Assembly (NCBI GenBank): GCA_030427835.1
Contig: JAUICN010000001.1
Coordinates: 145,929 to 209,928 of the forward strand
Direction: 5' to 3'
DNA length: 64,000 nt
Source of the DNA: Polyangia bacterium
GTDB taxonomy: Bacteria; Myxococcota_A; Polyangia; Polyangiales; JAUICN01
Part shown: piece after piece, positions 9,514 through 18,210 of the stretch
How positions within the stretch are numbered: position 1 is the first letter of the stretch
Layout of the letters: each line of letters opens with the position of its first letter
The notes under the pieces: generated by a model
Seen by the model: only the letters and a program-made list of their open reading frames with translations
The model's database searches: none
What the model was told of the DNA's origin: nothing
Position numbers and translations under genes: made by a program

Positions 9514-11373
9514 CTAGTCTTTCTTGTTTTCTAAGTCTTTGCGCAGGATGGCCTGGGAAAGTAGCTCGACGCCTGCGTCGTGGATGGGAGCAACGCCCAC
9601 GTGGAGTTGAACCAGGTGTGCTGCGTGGCGCGCCGCCTCTCCCAGGCTCTCCCAACGAACACTGCAGTTCGGCGCACGCTCCGGGGGTTCTTTGCAGGCA
9701 CCCAGGGAGGAGGGGCATTGGAGAGGCTCCATGGGATCCACGGTTTGGACCGATGCATACAGGGGGCCGTAGCTGTACAGGGTCGTGAGGTACTCCACGC
9801 CCACCGCAAACTGCCCCACGGGCAGACGGTGACCCACCTGCCCTTTTTTGTACACGCTGATCCGCCTCTGGGGGATGTGGGAAGAGGGCACCCCGTTGTT
9901 CAAGCACTGGGCCACTTCCCAACCCTCCACCACCACCTCGTGATCCCAGAGATCCAGTTTCCGCGCAGACAGTGCAGTGGGGGCACTGCCCAGAAACAGC
10001 CTGCGATCCTGTTGGGCATCGTCGCAGTGGGCGCGGTCCACCCAGGTGGCTCCAGGAGCGATACCATTGGGAGCGTTCTCTGCTTTTGACTGTTGCAGGG
10101 CACAACGGAGAAATGCATGGTGTTCCAACACGGGCGTCAGGTAGATCAACGTGTCAGATGCCGGGGGCACGCCACTGACCACGGCCCAGAGCACGTTGTC
10201 ATCACTGATGACTCCCCCACCGTCATCCCCTTTTGAAAGGGGTGCACGCACATGGGTGTACCAACCCCCGCGGGTACCAGGGTCTGTTGCCGACATACGC
10301 TCGCCATAGGCACTGATTTCTGCGGGTTGCCAAAGGTGAGCGGCACCGGTCCTCGGGCTCCCATAGCCCACACCAAACAGATTGGTTTCAGGTGCCTTCA
10401 CCACATCGTAGGCGGGCGGCATCTTGGCCCATAATCCTGGGAGGGGCTTGTCCGAAAATACCATGGCGATGTTGTCAAAGTTGTGCGTCTCAATCGCAAT
10501 CTGACTTATCTTGGGTGGCCTGTAGTTGGCATGGGCAACGGCCAACCGGAGGGGCACCATGTTGGATGCGTCAAAATCACCCGTGCCTAGGTAGTAGGTG
10601 TGGCCCCGTTTCAGGCAGGAATCGGCAGTGACCGCGGCTACGCCGGTGGACTCCTGGGCACTCTCCCACCCGTGGGTTTGGATGGGAGTTGCGGCACAAA
10701 CCAGGTGCACGTGATCACCTTCCTGTTCCGCGAGATATCCGTGGGGGACCTGTTCTCCAATGGTACCGGTGCGCAGGCGCCCGGGTGCGTTGAGGAATCC
10801 GGACTGCATCCGTGCGACGAGTTGGGTCAGCGAGTCGTAGAGCCGATCGCCGTCAAGTGTGGCCTGGACCATGCGATGGCGATTCCATGTCTCGACCAGG
10901 TCCAACAGTCGGTCGAGCAGTATGCTCGGAAGTCCCTGGGCAGGAAGTTGGAAGGAACGGCAACCCGGTGTGGGTCGCCGCCCCCTTCCAGTATGCATCT
11001 CAAATGCAAACCTATGGGTTCGCCTACTGTAGTGCAGGACCACGTGCCCGGCATCATGCAGGGAGGCTACGGTCCAGGGGTCGTCCATGTAGTAATACGC
11101 ACTTGGATGGATCGCACCGAGGTGTACCGACAGGATATGGGGGTGCTCTGGGCATTCATTTAGGAAACCAGAAACCCAGGGACCCAGGGCTCCCAACACC
11201 CAATCCTCGCTGAGTTCCATCGGTTCCATGAGGTAACTTCGGGAATGTGTGGACTTGCCCCGTTTTCCGAACTCACCGTCGGGCGCGCACGACAGCGCAG
11301 CTAACCCAGCCACCATGGCGGCCAGAGGCAACAGGTAGGCCACAACAATGGGCGAGCGCGATTCCATGGTCAT
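9514..11373 (-). CDS. Trypsin-fold pseudoprotease lipoprotein D
   Basis: A 619-residue paralog. The start at ATG 11373 overlaps the stop of the upstream gene by four bases (ATGA); a second ATG at 11367 follows in frame. The signal ends in ALSC (Cys29). Core: CAATP with TADSC253, DNIAMVF, GYG and GDDGGGVIS. The His position is Ser252, the Asp102 position is Asn301 and the Ser195 position is Asp384, so all three catalytic residues are gone. A conserved GPWVSG segment before residue 70 is shared with protein C, suggesting that C and D are the closest pair. The terminal cysteine module is CPSSLGAC...NC but lacks the final CxC seen in the others. Confidence 0.85.
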   Translation of the reverse strand: MTMESRSPIVVAYLLPLAAMVAGLAALSCAPDGEFGKRGKSTHSRSYLMEPMELSEDWVLGALGPWVSGFLNECPEHPHILSVHLGAIHPSAYYYMDDPWTVASLHDAGHVVLHYSRRTHRFAFEMHTGRGRRPTPGCRSFQLPAQGLPSILLDRLLDLVETWNRHRMVQATLDGDRLYDSLTQLVARMQSGFLNAPGRLRTGTIGEQVPHGYLAEQEGDHVHLVCAATPIQTHGWESAQESTGVAAVTADSCLKRGHTYYLGTGDFDASNMVPLRLAVAHANYRPPKISQIAIETHNFDNIAMVFSDKPLPGLWAKMPPAYDVVKAPETNLFGVGYGSPRTGAAHLWQPAEISAYGERMSATDPGTRGGWYTHVRAPLSKGDDGGGVISDDNVLWAVVSGVPPASDTLIYLTPVLEHHAFLRCALQQSKAENAPNGIAPGATWVDRAHCDDAQQDRRLFLGSAPTALSARKLDLWDHEVVVEGWEVAQCLNNGVPSSHIPQRRISVYKKGQVGHRLPVGQFAVGVEYLTTLYSYGPLYASVQTVDPMEPLQCPSSLGACKEPPERAPNCSVRWESLGEAARHAAHLVQLHVGVAPIHDAGVELLSQAILRKDLENKKD

Positions 11374-13205
11374 TGGGAAAGCGCCATTGCAAGATGTTCG
11401 TAAAGAACGACGGCATCGTTGTCGTATGCACTGGTGGTGGCTCCATACCCCCCGCGAACTTGAGCCACAACCACAGTGGCCGCGTCCTCTGGTGTGAATA
11501 CTTTGCACGCACACAGGTGACCCGGAAAGTTCATATCGCAGGAACCCATTTGCTGGGGGCACTGTATCTGTGACTTCTCTGTTTCAACGACATGGATCCC
11601 GTACACGGTTTCGTGTTCGACAGGGATCGACGCGAGGTACGCCCCTTCCCTATCAAAGTTACTGCTGCGCTTGACTAGAATGCGGTGACTTTTACCCGTG
11701 TCACTATCGACAATGGAAAACCATAGGTGATCTACTGGATAAAATGGCCCGTAGGGACCGGCCGAATCGGGGGAACATACGGCCGACTCCACGCCGAACG
11801 AATGGAACTCGTATCCAAAAACCAGGATTTCTTCCGCAGTGTCGTCATAGGGAGCAGGCCCACCACCTTGGGGGCAGGAACTCGTGAGCAATTGATAGTT
11901 CGGAGAGGCTGGATCGATGCGATCGTGATCACGGGGAGCACGGTGATACACGGCGGCCTCTGCAGCACACCGGAAAAAATCAGCGTGGGTGCCCACGGGT
12001 ATCACAGACACCCCCTCGAGATGACCTTCATCGTCGAAGGCACTGTCGTTCACCACTCCAAATAGTGTCCCATCTGAGATGAATCCACCGCCCGTGTCCG
12101 CTGTCTCAGTGCGTATTTCGGGCCCGTGAATCGTCCACAGGGGACCCGCCCCGGATCCCACACGTGTGCCCTGGCCGTTCCACACCCGAGGCAAACCCAA
12201 CTCGGGTCGACCATAGCCAAATACTTGACCGTTGCTTGATGGGATCTTACCCCGGCGCGCCAGTCGATATGTGGCTCCGGTTTCGTGCCGTTGGGAAAAC
12301 AGCACCGCGAGCCCGTAGTTTCTTCCAAAAAAGGAATCGTAGTTGCGGTGCACGACTGCAAGCTCCACCGGGATGACATTCTTTGAGTTCACGGGACCGC
12401 GACCCACAAGCAAGGGCAAATCGTTTCTTAGCTCCCCGGTGACGTCCAAGTAGTTGAGGCAATCCGCGTGGGCGACCCAGGCGGACCCGTGGTTTGACAG
12501 GGGCAGATGAACCGGAGTCGCGGCGCACACCAATCGCAACAGATCCCCATGTTGCTGCATTACATAGGCGAAGTCCGATTCGATTTTCGCGGGAGCGGTG
12601 TCCGTGGGCGGATACCGATACTGCACAAAGGCTTCATAGACACTTCGCGAGAACGCCTTGATCTTGTCTCGATCCTTTTGGTTCGGCGGGAAGACCCTTA
12701 GCAAGTCATAGACTTCTGTGACTGCGGCAAGCAACTCGCCATGGAACTCGTAGAGTGACTCCCGCGCCGTTTTCTGAAACACCGTGCATTGCTCAGGGGG
12801 TGTGGCGGCTTTCCCGCCATTGCTCTTGGTTGCTTCGAACCGCATCGTGTCCTGGTTCCAATGCAGTCCCACCACGGGCTCCAATTCGTGCCACGGAACC
12901 ACAAGCTCAGAATTCATGGGTTCATAGATGTTGATGAAGATATTGAGAGAGCTGATACGCCCGCCGCCTTCGCAGGGAGCCGCGTAGCCACTTAGGAAGG
13001 TCCTCGCATTGTCGAGCACAACACCGTGCTGGAGTTCCACGGGTGCGACGTCGAGGTCACTGGATTTTCGCTGCGTGTCGCCCGCCCCCAGCGGTGTGCA
13101 GGCCCCTAGGAGGGAGGTCATGATCGCCACGCTGCGGGGACAACAAACTCGTGTCGCCTTACCTAGAAAGGTCCGTGGGCATCTTTTTTTCACCCAGTCC
13201 TCCAT
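11370..13205 (-). CDS. Trypsin-fold pseudoprotease lipoprotein E
   Basis: A 611-residue paralog. The ATG at 13205 abuts the TAG stop of the upstream gene (TAGATG), consistent with termination-reinitiation. A basic n-region leads to LLGAC (Cys36). Core: CAATP with HADC249, YGLAVLF, GYG near 330 and ADTGGGFIS. The His57 position is Asp248, the Asp102 position is Gly298 and the Ser195 position is Thr371. Although a His sits two residues earlier (His246), its register is wrong for catalysis. The cysteine module is CPQQMGSC...CAC. The core is conserved well enough to align by eye, so a structural or binding role is more likely than decay (inference). Confidence 0.85.
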   Translation of the reverse strand: MEDWVKKRCPRTFLGKATRVCCPRSVAIMTSLLGACTPLGAGDTQRKSSDLDVAPVELQHGVVLDNARTFLSGYAAPCEGGGRISSLNIFINIYEPMNSELVVPWHELEPVVGLHWNQDTMRFEATKSNGGKAATPPEQCTVFQKTARESLYEFHGELLAAVTEVYDLLRVFPPNQKDRDKIKAFSRSVYEAFVQYRYPPTDTAPAKIESDFAYVMQQHGDLLRLVCAATPVHLPLSNHGSAWVAHADCLNYLDVTGELRNDLPLLVGRGPVNSKNVIPVELAVVHRNYDSFFGRNYGLAVLFSQRHETGATYRLARRGKIPSSNGQVFGYGRPELGLPRVWNGQGTRVGSGAGPLWTIHGPEIRTETADTGGGFISDGTLFGVVNDSAFDDEGHLEGVSVIPVGTHADFFRCAAEAAVYHRAPRDHDRIDPASPNYQLLTSSCPQGGGPAPYDDTAEEILVFGYEFHSFGVESAVCSPDSAGPYGPFYPVDHLWFSIVDSDTGKSHRILVKRSSNFDREGAYLASIPVEHETVYGIHVVETEKSQIQCPQQMGSCDMNFPGHLCACKVFTPEDAATVVVAQVRGGYGATTSAYDNDAVVLYEHLAMALSQ

Positions 13206-15098
13206 CTAGCTGTCCACTAGGGCGCGTCGGAGGTTTTCGAGATCGTTGTGCGTGGGGTTTTCCACGCCAAGGTCAAATTGAATACGGTGCACCGCATTGT
13301 TGATGAGGTTTGTGGCCCCGTCTTGTCTGCATTTGCAGGTAAGATCGATGGGGACACCAGGTTGTTCTGGGTGGCATTCACACGCTCCAAAGGTGGAGGG
13401 GCACGCCATTTCGTGGGGCGCCACAACCGGCCCTACCATGCCGACCACGACAGGGGCCCCCGGCTCCTCACCCGTGGCCATGTTGCTCTCCACCGTGAGC
13501 GACCAACTCAACCGCAGACGTGTCTCACTGGACTGTTCCACTTCGTAGATGTTCCGCCGTTTGATGTGCCGGGTGGTATTGGCATCGACCCAACAGTGCC
13601 CCGGCTCCCAATTGGTTACCTCGAGCACATGCTCCCCAAAACCCAGAAGGGAATGATCATCCGGTTGTCCCTTGGGTTCATGGCCACAGGACTCAAAGTC
13701 ACTTACCCGTTTGGCGCCCTGGTTGGCAGGGGTGTTTAACGCCCTCTTGAAAGCGCACTCCAGAAACTCACGATTGGCACGAACCGTGGCAGCTTTCACG
13801 GAGGGCCTGCCGTTTTTCCCCCGGTAGCCCACCAGGGTTCCCCAATAGGTGCTTGGCTTTCCGTCCTTTCCCGGTTCGACGACTCCGCCACCCAGGTCGT
13901 GGACCCCCATCGGGGCATCCGGCCTGGGAAAGGTCCAGTAGCTTGCTCCCTCGGAGGTGGTTTCGCCCGATACCCGGTAGGCACGGGGTTGCCACTGGTA
14001 TGGGTTCACCGTCAAATAGTTGAGGTTTCTCTCCACAATGCTGTAGCCCACGGCCATCAGGGTGTGACCGTAGGGCTGCAGCCATCGATCCCTGGGCAGA
14101 CGCGCCCCGGGCTGGGTGCGGCCGTTGCTTGCGGCTGTCTTGGTTCCAAACAGGACCGCCAAGTGATGGCCGGGATTGCTTTCGCCACCAGACCCAAGCT
14201 TCCTGCTCATCGCATGCCCCACCACCAGGCCCACCCGCGCCATGTGACGGGGGTCCACCCTTCCGGTTCCCACGTAGATGTCAGCCCCCCCCACGCAGTC
14301 ACTGGAGGTCACCACCACCAGATTCCACCCTTTCACCGGGGGCACCACATCCAGGGCGGTGGCCGAGCAGCGGAGGAAGGCCACATCACCTGCATCCCAG
14401 AACACGTATGCCGCCGATGGTTCGCTGTTCAGGGCCAATGAACGCCCCTGGGGCCCCGCGGGGGTCTTGTTGATCTGGGGCAGGGCAGCCTTGACGTAGT
14501 CATCGATTTGGTGGAGGAGCCCCTTCGGATGATCGCTCTTGCCACTGGCCTCACGTAAGCCCGCCATGATGTGGTCGGCAGCCGATTCCACTACCTCGGC
14601 CTCGGATTTCACAAAGAGATCTTCACAGTTCCCGGATGGAAACTCCTCCCACGTGTTGTCCGCCAACAACACCGCGTACCGGTTGTTTGCGCTGTGGTGA
14701 ACACCCACTCGCTGGTGATCTGGCCAACGGGGAGGTTCGTCGGTGCCGAGTATTTCGAAATACAGGGATCGAACGGGAGAATCACCCGAGCAATACCGAA
14801 TGACAGACATCTCCGGATGCCTTGCGGAGAGGAACCACCCGTGCCCCAAATCAAGATCGGGCAACCCCGTCGCGCGCTTGGCGTGTTCTGACGGGCGAAC
14901 ATTGCCGGGGGCGCACCCCCCCGAAAACAACGCAAACCACCCAAACGATACCAACAACAACAGCATGGCAACACCACCGACGGGCTTGCATTTACGGGCC
15001 TTGGGACCCGCCAAGGGGGCCGATGGGGTGTGGAATACAACGTACACGGGGTTTGTGAACCCCACAGCAAGGTCTGTTCCTGGCCAAAACTCTCCCAA
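13206..15098 (-). CDS. Trypsin-fold pseudoprotease lipoprotein F
   Basis: A 630-residue paralog and first gene of the four-gene run. The start is uncertain: TTG 15098 opens the frame, GTG 15047 is another choice, and the lipoprotein signal (FSGGC, Cys62) lies well inside. Core: CSATA with TSSDC268, HHLAVLF, GYS in place of GYG, and VHDLGGGVV. The His57 position is Asp267, the Asp102 position is His312 and the Ser195 position is Leu402. This is the most degenerate active site of the six. The cysteine module is expanded (CPSTFGACECHP...CKC). Upstream lies a 226-base gap that should contain the operon promoter; nothing specific was recognised in it. Confidence 0.8.
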   Translation of the reverse strand: MGEFWPGTDLAVGFTNPVYVVFHTPSAPLAGPKARKCKPVGGVAMLLLLVSFGWFALFSGGCAPGNVRPSEHAKRATGLPDLDLGHGWFLSARHPEMSVIRYCSGDSPVRSLYFEILGTDEPPRWPDHQRVGVHHSANNRYAVLLADNTWEEFPSGNCEDLFVKSEAEVVESAADHIMAGLREASGKSDHPKGLLHQIDDYVKAALPQINKTPAGPQGRSLALNSEPSAAYVFWDAGDVAFLRCSATALDVVPPVKGWNLVVVTSSDCVGGADIYVGTGRVDPRHMARVGLVVGHAMSRKLGSGGESNPGHHLAVLFGTKTAASNGRTQPGARLPRDRWLQPYGHTLMAVGYSIVERNLNYLTVNPYQWQPRAYRVSGETTSEGASYWTFPRPDAPMGVHDLGGGVVEPGKDGKPSTYWGTLVGYRGKNGRPSVKAATVRANREFLECAFKRALNTPANQGAKRVSDFESCGHEPKGQPDDHSLLGFGEHVLEVTNWEPGHCWVDANTTRHIKRRNIYEVEQSSETRLRLSWSLTVESNMATGEEPGAPVVVGMVGPVVAPHEMACPSTFGACECHPEQPGVPIDLTCKCRQDGATNLINNAVHRIQFDLGVENPTHNDLENLRRALVDS

Positions 15099-15324
15099 TT
15101 CAGGTGATTTTCCAGGTCAGCGGAATTCAAGCAAACCGACTAGCCGGCTACTGCACCAGGCAGGCTAGACCGCGTCGGCATTTATCTGATCGACCCTCGG
15201 CACCCTGCAAAACCACCATGACCCTCCAGTCTCCTTACCAATACTCGGCATTGCCTCGTCAACTGTCACGCCCTGGAGGTTCCGCTGGGCACCGATCTTT
15301 CACTCATCTAAATCCCGACGCGGT

Positions 15325-18048
15325 CTAGTGAGCAGGTTCCACCTGGGTTCCGGGAGCAGGAAGGGGTGTTGGTGGGCGCGCGTTTCGGAGCCCCTGCTCC
15401 ATGGTGCTGGCCCGCTGGTTCGCGCGCTCCAGGTCCCGGCGGAGGTCCGTGGCGGATGAGTTCAGGCTAGCGATCTGGGCATAGGCACGGGCGGTTTCCT
15501 GGTGCGCAAGCGCCAACTCATCCTGCTTTCGGGCGAGCTCGTTCTGTTGTTGAGCCAAGGTGCGTTGCTGATCTGACGACGTGCGCTGCTGATCCGCCAG
15601 TTGTTGTTGGAGCCGGGCCGCCTGACGTTGGAGTACGGCCATGCGCTGTTCCAACTCCACTACCTGGGACTGTTGCCGGGCCAGCTTGTCCCCCAGTTGT
15701 AGATTCCGGGCCTCACTGGCTTGCCATTGGGTTTCAAGGTCCGTTGTGCGGGCCTGGGCCTGTACCAGTTCCTGGGCGGTATCGTCGGCACGTTTTCGGG
15801 TTTGGTTCAATTGCTGTTCCGTGTGTGCCAGGGCCTCTTCCCGGGCAGCCACGGTTTGCTGTGCCTCATTCAACTCTGCGCTTCTTTGCCGAAGATCCCC
15901 CGCCAGGCGTTCGCTGTGAGCGTTGGCCGTTTCCAGTTCGCTTGTGAGTTCCCCTGTACGTCGTCGTTCGGTGGCAAGGCTGGATTGGGAAACCGCAAAG
16001 CTCGCCTCCGCCTCACCCAGCTTGTGGGCCAAGTCCATGCGCGTCAGGCGGCTTTGCTGGTAGCGATCTTCGATGCGCGCCACATCCTGCTCCAGGGCCA
16101 TGCGCCGCTGGCTTTCCGCACTGAACTCGGCCCGCGCCTGCTCGGCCTGGAGCCGTTGAAACTCGGTCTGGTTGGCCATCACAAAAACCACTGCGGCAAA
16201 TACGGCGCCCAGGGCAAGCGTGGTTGGGGCGAGCCATCGAACAAGGCGCGCCCTCTTCGCCCGCTGCTCCTCGGGGCGGGTAAGCAAGGTTAACTCCTTT
16301 GCAAACTCCTCCGCCGTGGGCCGCTCTTTTGGGTCCAGGCTCATCCAGCGATCAAACGCGGAACGGAGGAAACGTAAATCCTTGGTGCGGGGATGCTCAG
16401 GAACCACACTTGCGCGGGCGGCCACGAAGCTTTCCACCGCACCGGCCTGAACCTCCTCTTGGGTCTCTGGATCCAGGGCATTGCGCAGGGCCAGGGCCAG
16501 GGAGAATACATCCGCCTTGGCGCCCACGGGGGGCTTTACCTGCGCATTGGCAAACTGGGCTGCCACTTCGGGCGCAAAGTAGGTTGGGGTACCGGCGACC
16601 ACCATTTCCGCTTCCTTGGCGGCCACTCCAAGATCGAGCAGCACGGGCAACAGGCCCTCTTCGGTGTCCCCACCAAAGCCTTCCAGCTTGGTGAGCAGAA
16701 TGTTGTCCGGCTTGATGTCCTGGTGCCGAATCCCCACCGCGTGCATGGTGGCCAGGGCGTAGGCGAGTTTTTCAAAGATGGGCCGGGCTTCCGCGCGGGA
16801 CAGGGCACCCCGCTTGAGGCGCGCACCCAGGGTTTCGCCGTCGTACCAGGGCATGACGAACCACAGGCGCCCCTCATGCCAACCGTGGTCCTTGAACTGA
16901 ACCACCGAGGGATGAAAGACTGAGGCAATAAGCCGCAACTCCCGCAATGCCGCATCCCGTGCCTGTTGGGAATAGGAGGGCTGGTGCAATAGTTTTAGGG
17001 CCACCACATGGTTGGGCACGTGGGTGTCTACCGCCCGGTACACGTCCGCAAAGGATCCGGATCCCGCCCGGCCTAGCACACGAAAACGGTTTCCGATGGT
17101 GGTGCCTTCGCACAGGGGGGCGTGGGTATCTGTGGCCCCAGGCTTGCTCTCCTCCTGGACCGACTCAAGCGCAAAGGCATCGAGCAATGCACTTCCAAGC
17201 CCACGCCTCTGATCGCCCTTGATCCCCTTGGATAGGGTCCTCAACGGTTCGACGGTGGGTGAACTTTCCGGGCGCTGCCCTGCTGTCTTGGGATCACCCA
17301 ACAGCTGTTCACCGAGCAGGAGCTGTGCATGGGACAGGGCGGTCTCGAGATGCTCCCGAACATCCCGCTCATTGCGCTCCACCACAAAGGCCACTTCTTC
17401 CAGGGTGAGTTCCCGGGCGTAACAAAGCTCCAGGAGTTCGGATTCCAGGGGCTGCAGTTCCTTTCGCAACCGGGCGAGGGCCTCGTTGTAGGCAGGATCG
17501 TGGAAGCTTCGAACCGGTAGGCCCAGGGTACTGTCCGCCCACTGCAGAGGCTGCCCCTGCTTTTGGGCCATTCGCCGGGCCATTTGAAATAGGCGTGCGC
17601 GGATCCCCGGGGCCTGAACCAACTGTTCCGCACCCTGCGCGGCCACCATGGCCTGGACTTCTGTGAGGGCCTGCTTTGCGTCCTCGAGATCTCCTAAACG
17701 AAAGGTCAGGTATTGGCGCAGGCCCTCGGCGTAATGGCTCAGGGCCCGAACGCGGACCACGTCCACGACGGTTCCCAACACGCCCGAAGAAGAGGTGCCC
17801 GTGGAAGATGGATCCTGCGAAGATGGATCCCGTGGAGAAAGGCCCGCGCGCGCCGCAATGGACTCCGCGGCGGCGGCAAACATGGGTCGCGTGCCCTTTT
17901 TCTGGCGGTCGGGTGAGGTGGAAGCCAAACCCAGGGAGTCTTGAATGGAAGCCATGGGGTCGAAGCAATCCCCGAGAAGGTCAGGGTTTACCTGTTTTCC
18001 CTGGGGCTGAATCCCCCTGGATTCTTCCAAAGGCGGCAAAAGGTCCAT
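15325..18048 (-). CDS. Ser/Thr protein kinase with ECF-sigma-like N-terminus, TM helix and coiled coil
   Basis: A 907-residue protein. Residues about 106-165 resemble ECF sigma region 2 (YAEGLRQYLTFRLGDLEDA, then a LFQMARRMA linker). Residues 190-245 resemble region 4 (LQPLESELLELCYARELTLE and a helix-turn-helix). A eukaryotic-type kinase domain spans 319-585: GRAGSGSFADVY loop, VALKLL lysine, RHQDIKPDN catalytic loop (HQD, not HRD), DLG in place of DFG, and YFAPE. One membrane helix follows (about 605-625), then a long Gln/Arg-rich coiled coil to a Pro-rich end. ATG 18048 is chosen because a TTG at 18150 would lie within a terminator. The catalytic Lys and Asp are present, so it is probably active. 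The sigma-like part may have become a regulatory or DNA-binding module. Confidence 0.85.
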   Translation of the reverse strand: MDLLPPLEESRGIQPQGKQVNPDLLGDCFDPMASIQDSLGLASTSPDRQKKGTRPMFAAAAESIAARAGLSPRDPSSQDPSSTGTSSSGVLGTVVDVVRVRALSHYAEGLRQYLTFRLGDLEDAKQALTEVQAMVAAQGAEQLVQAPGIRARLFQMARRMAQKQGQPLQWADSTLGLPVRSFHDPAYNEALARLRKELQPLESELLELCYARELTLEEVAFVVERNERDVREHLETALSHAQLLLGEQLLGDPKTAGQRPESSPTVEPLRTLSKGIKGDQRRGLGSALLDAFALESVQEESKPGATDTHAPLCEGTTIGNRFRVLGRAGSGSFADVYRAVDTHVPNHVVALKLLHQPSYSQQARDAALRELRLIASVFHPSVVQFKDHGWHEGRLWFVMPWYDGETLGARLKRGALSRAEARPIFEKLAYALATMHAVGIRHQDIKPDNILLTKLEGFGGDTEEGLLPVLLDLGVAAKEAEMVVAGTPTYFAPEVAAQFANAQVKPPVGAKADVFSLALALRNALDPETQEEVQAGAVESFVAARASVVPEHPRTKDLRFLRSAFDRWMSLDPKERPTAEEFAKELTLLTRPEEQRAKRARLVRWLAPTTLALGAVFAAVVFVMANQTEFQRLQAEQARAEFSAESQRRMALEQDVARIEDRYQQSRLTRMDLAHKLGEAEASFAVSQSSLATERRRTGELTSELETANAHSERLAGDLRQRSAELNEAQQTVAAREEALAHTEQQLNQTRKRADDTAQELVQAQARTTDLETQWQASEARNLQLGDKLARQQSQVVELEQRMAVLQRQAARLQQQLADQQRTSSDQQRTLAQQQNELARKQDELALAHQETARAYAQIASLNSSATDLRRDLERANQRASTMEQGLRNARPPTPLPAPGTQVEPAH

Positions 18049-18148
18049 GGAACCAAGGTCACATGGGCACCGCAAAGGATCAAAAAACCGGGGCGGACCT
18101 GCGCACGTGTTCACCCCCAGAACGACGATGCCCCGCTTTCGTTTCTTC

Positions 18149-18188
18149 AAAAAAAAGGTCAGAACCCATCAAGGTTCTGACCTTTTTT
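18149..18188 (-). terminator. Rho-independent terminator, bidirectional form
   Basis: A perfect 10-base stem (18157-18166 with 18173-18182) closes a 6-base loop and is flanked by an A-run on one side and a T-run on the other. It sits 22 bases after the stop of the minus-strand gene at 18211-18888 and should end its transcript before the kinase gene. Confidence 0.85.
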
Positions 18189-18210
18189 CACAGCGTTTGC
18201 CGTTCCCGCT

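Noticed and set aside
15104-15328. Open frame of 74 codons between the pseudoprotease run and the kinase
   Set aside because: No ribosome-binding site, no signal or domain, and unusual composition; treated as intergenic.
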